Shown here one piece after another: positions 4,630 through 5,588 of a stretch of 5,588 nucleotides of DNA. A model generated the notes under the pieces. It did not search any database. It was not told where the DNA came from and saw only the letters and a list, made by a program, of their open reading frames with translations. The stretch's first letter is position 1. Every line of letters starts with the position of its first letter. A program made the position numbers and the translations under genes. Source of the stretch: Clostridia bacterium (GTDB lineage Bacteria > Bacillota > Clostridia > Oscillospirales > Acutalibacteraceae); assembly GCA_017454565.1 (NCBI GenBank), contig JAFTCS010000092.1, forward strand, positions 1-5,588. The letters run 5' to 3'.

Positions 4630-5580
4630 TTGCGACAGATAGTAATAACCGAAAACGACAGCGGACAGCGGCTTGACAAGTTTCTCTCGAAGCGTTTTAA
4701 AAACATGCCGCAGTCACTTATGTACAAATACATTCGCACAAAGTATATAAAGCTGAACGGTAAACGCTGCGAGATATCCAGCCGTCTGCAAAAAGGGGAT
4801 ATTCTCACGCTGTATATTAAGGATGAGTTTTTTGAGGAAAGTCCTGACCAGTACGATTTTATGAAAGCTCCCGTTAGGCTTGATATCATTTATGAGGACG
4901 AAAATATAATGCTCCTCAACAAAAAGCCCGGACTGCTTGTTCATCCTGACGATACATATCATTTTGATTCCCTGATAGCCCGTGTGCAGCATTATCTTTA
5001 CGATAAGGGTGAATACGACCCGAAAAAGGAAAATTCCTTTGCGCCTGCCCTTGTAAACAGGATAGACAGGAACACCGGCGGAATTGTTATTGCCGCCAAA
5101 AACGCCGAGACACTCCGCATAATGAACCAGAAAGTAAAGGACAGAGAAATAGAAAAGCTGTATCTGTGTATTGCTCTGGGCACATTTAAAAAGAAAGAAG
5201 ATCTGCTGACCGCTTATCTTGAGAAAAACGAGGACAAAAATAAAGTATACATCTCAAAAAGACCCACAGAGGACACCAAGACCATCAAAACAAAGTACCG
5301 TGTACTTGCCGAAAAAAACGATCTCACCCTGTTGGAGGTTGACCTGCTTACCGGCAGAACGCATCAGATAAGGGCGCACATGGCTTACATCGGTCATCCT
5401 TTGTTGGGCGACGGCAAATATGGCAAAAACGAGGTCAACAGGAAGCTTGGCTTCAAGTATCAGGCGCTCTATTCATATAAGCTCACTTTCCGCTTCACAT
5501 CAGAAAGCGGCATATTGTCATACCTCAACGGAAAAACCTTTACGGCTCCGGAGGTCTGGTTCAGGTCACTGTTTGAATAA
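4630..5580 (+). CDS. RluA-family RNA pseudouridine synthase
   Basis: The enzyme isomerises selected uridines in RNA, probably 23S rRNA, to pseudouridine; the target site cannot be fixed from sequence. At 316 aa it has the usual RluC/RluD-like plan. An N-terminal S4 RNA-binding domain spans about residues 12-65 and includes GQRLDKFL, a basic helix, then IKLNGKR. The RluA catalytic domain follows. The signature NRIDRNTGG (143-151) carries the catalytic Asp146; most relatives have His-Arg-Leu-Asp and a Thr-Ser-Gly ending here, so Asn143 and Gly151 are variant positions. LTGRTHQIRAHM (240-251) with Arg243, then GHPLLGDGKYG, is the conserved C-terminal block. The TTG start is supported by AAGGTGA and by a complete S4 domain. 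It follows a terminator and a long hairpin and appears to be its own transcription unit, at least at the 5' end. The stop TAA lies 8 bp from the window edge, so downstream partners are unseen. Confidence 0.93.
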   Translation: MRQIVITENDSGQRLDKFLSKRFKNMPQSLMYKYIRTKYIKLNGKRCEISSRLQKGDILTLYIKDEFFEESPDQYDFMKAPVRLDIIYEDENIMLLNKKPGLLVHPDDTYHFDSLIARVQHYLYDKGEYDPKKENSFAPALVNRIDRNTGGIVIAAKNAETLRIMNQKVKDREIEKLYLCIALGTFKKKEDLLTAYLEKNEDKNKVYISKRPTEDTKTIKTKYRVLAEKNDLTLLEVDLLTGRTHQIRAHMAYIGHPLLGDGKYGKNEVNRKLGFKYQALYSYKLTFRFTSESGILSYLNGKTFTAPEVWFRSLFE

Positions 5581-5588
5581 TCCGCAGA

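Overview
The window looks like ordinary chromosome from a low-to-mid GC Gram-positive bacterium of the Clostridia, most likely a Ruminococcus-like member of the Oscillospiraceae. This is an inference from several traits: strong AAGGAGG-type ribosome binding sites before almost every gene, consensus housekeeping promoters (TTGACA-17-TAAAAT), AT-rich spacers between genes of moderate GC, a TTG start, and close agreement of GalU and Pgi with Firmicute-type family motifs. No mobile element, CRISPR array, phage gene or defence cassette is visible.

Layout. Positions 1-76 hold a small array of 7-bp repeats and a GC-rich hairpin. A complete tRNA-Arg (anticodon CCT, CCA encoded) lies at 77-153 on the minus strand, with its own promoter at 177-205. 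An AT-rich spacer without a gene (206-428) leads to a plus-strand promoter at 429-457. From there all five protein genes run on the plus strand: a membrane protein with a prokaryotic RING finger, a zinc ribbon and a DUF2628-like region (491-1561); galU (1587-2459), only 25 bp downstream and presumably co-transcribed; a 154-bp gap with a perfect hairpin and a duplicated Shine-Dalgarno sequence; pgi (2614-3951); a small P-loop NTPase of unknown function with its own strong promoter (4058-4474); an intrinsic terminator (4531-4566); a second long hairpin; and an RluA-family pseudouridine synthase that starts at TTG (4630-5580).

How the genes work together. Pgi interconverts glucose-6-phosphate and fructose-6-phosphate. 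GalU turns glucose-1-phosphate plus UTP into UDP-glucose. Both therefore act at the hexose-phosphate node that feeds glycolysis and cell-surface polysaccharide or glycolipid synthesis, although the linking phosphoglucomutase is not in the window. The RING/DUF2628 protein probably shares a transcript with galU, but its role is unknown. The P-loop protein and the pseudouridine synthase appear to be separate transcription units, the latter acting in RNA modification.

I found no clear new multi-gene system. The items most worth a second look are the RING/zinc-ribbon membrane protein linked to galU, the solitary strongly promoted P-loop NTPase, and the two structured leaders ahead of pgi and the pseudouridine synthase gene.
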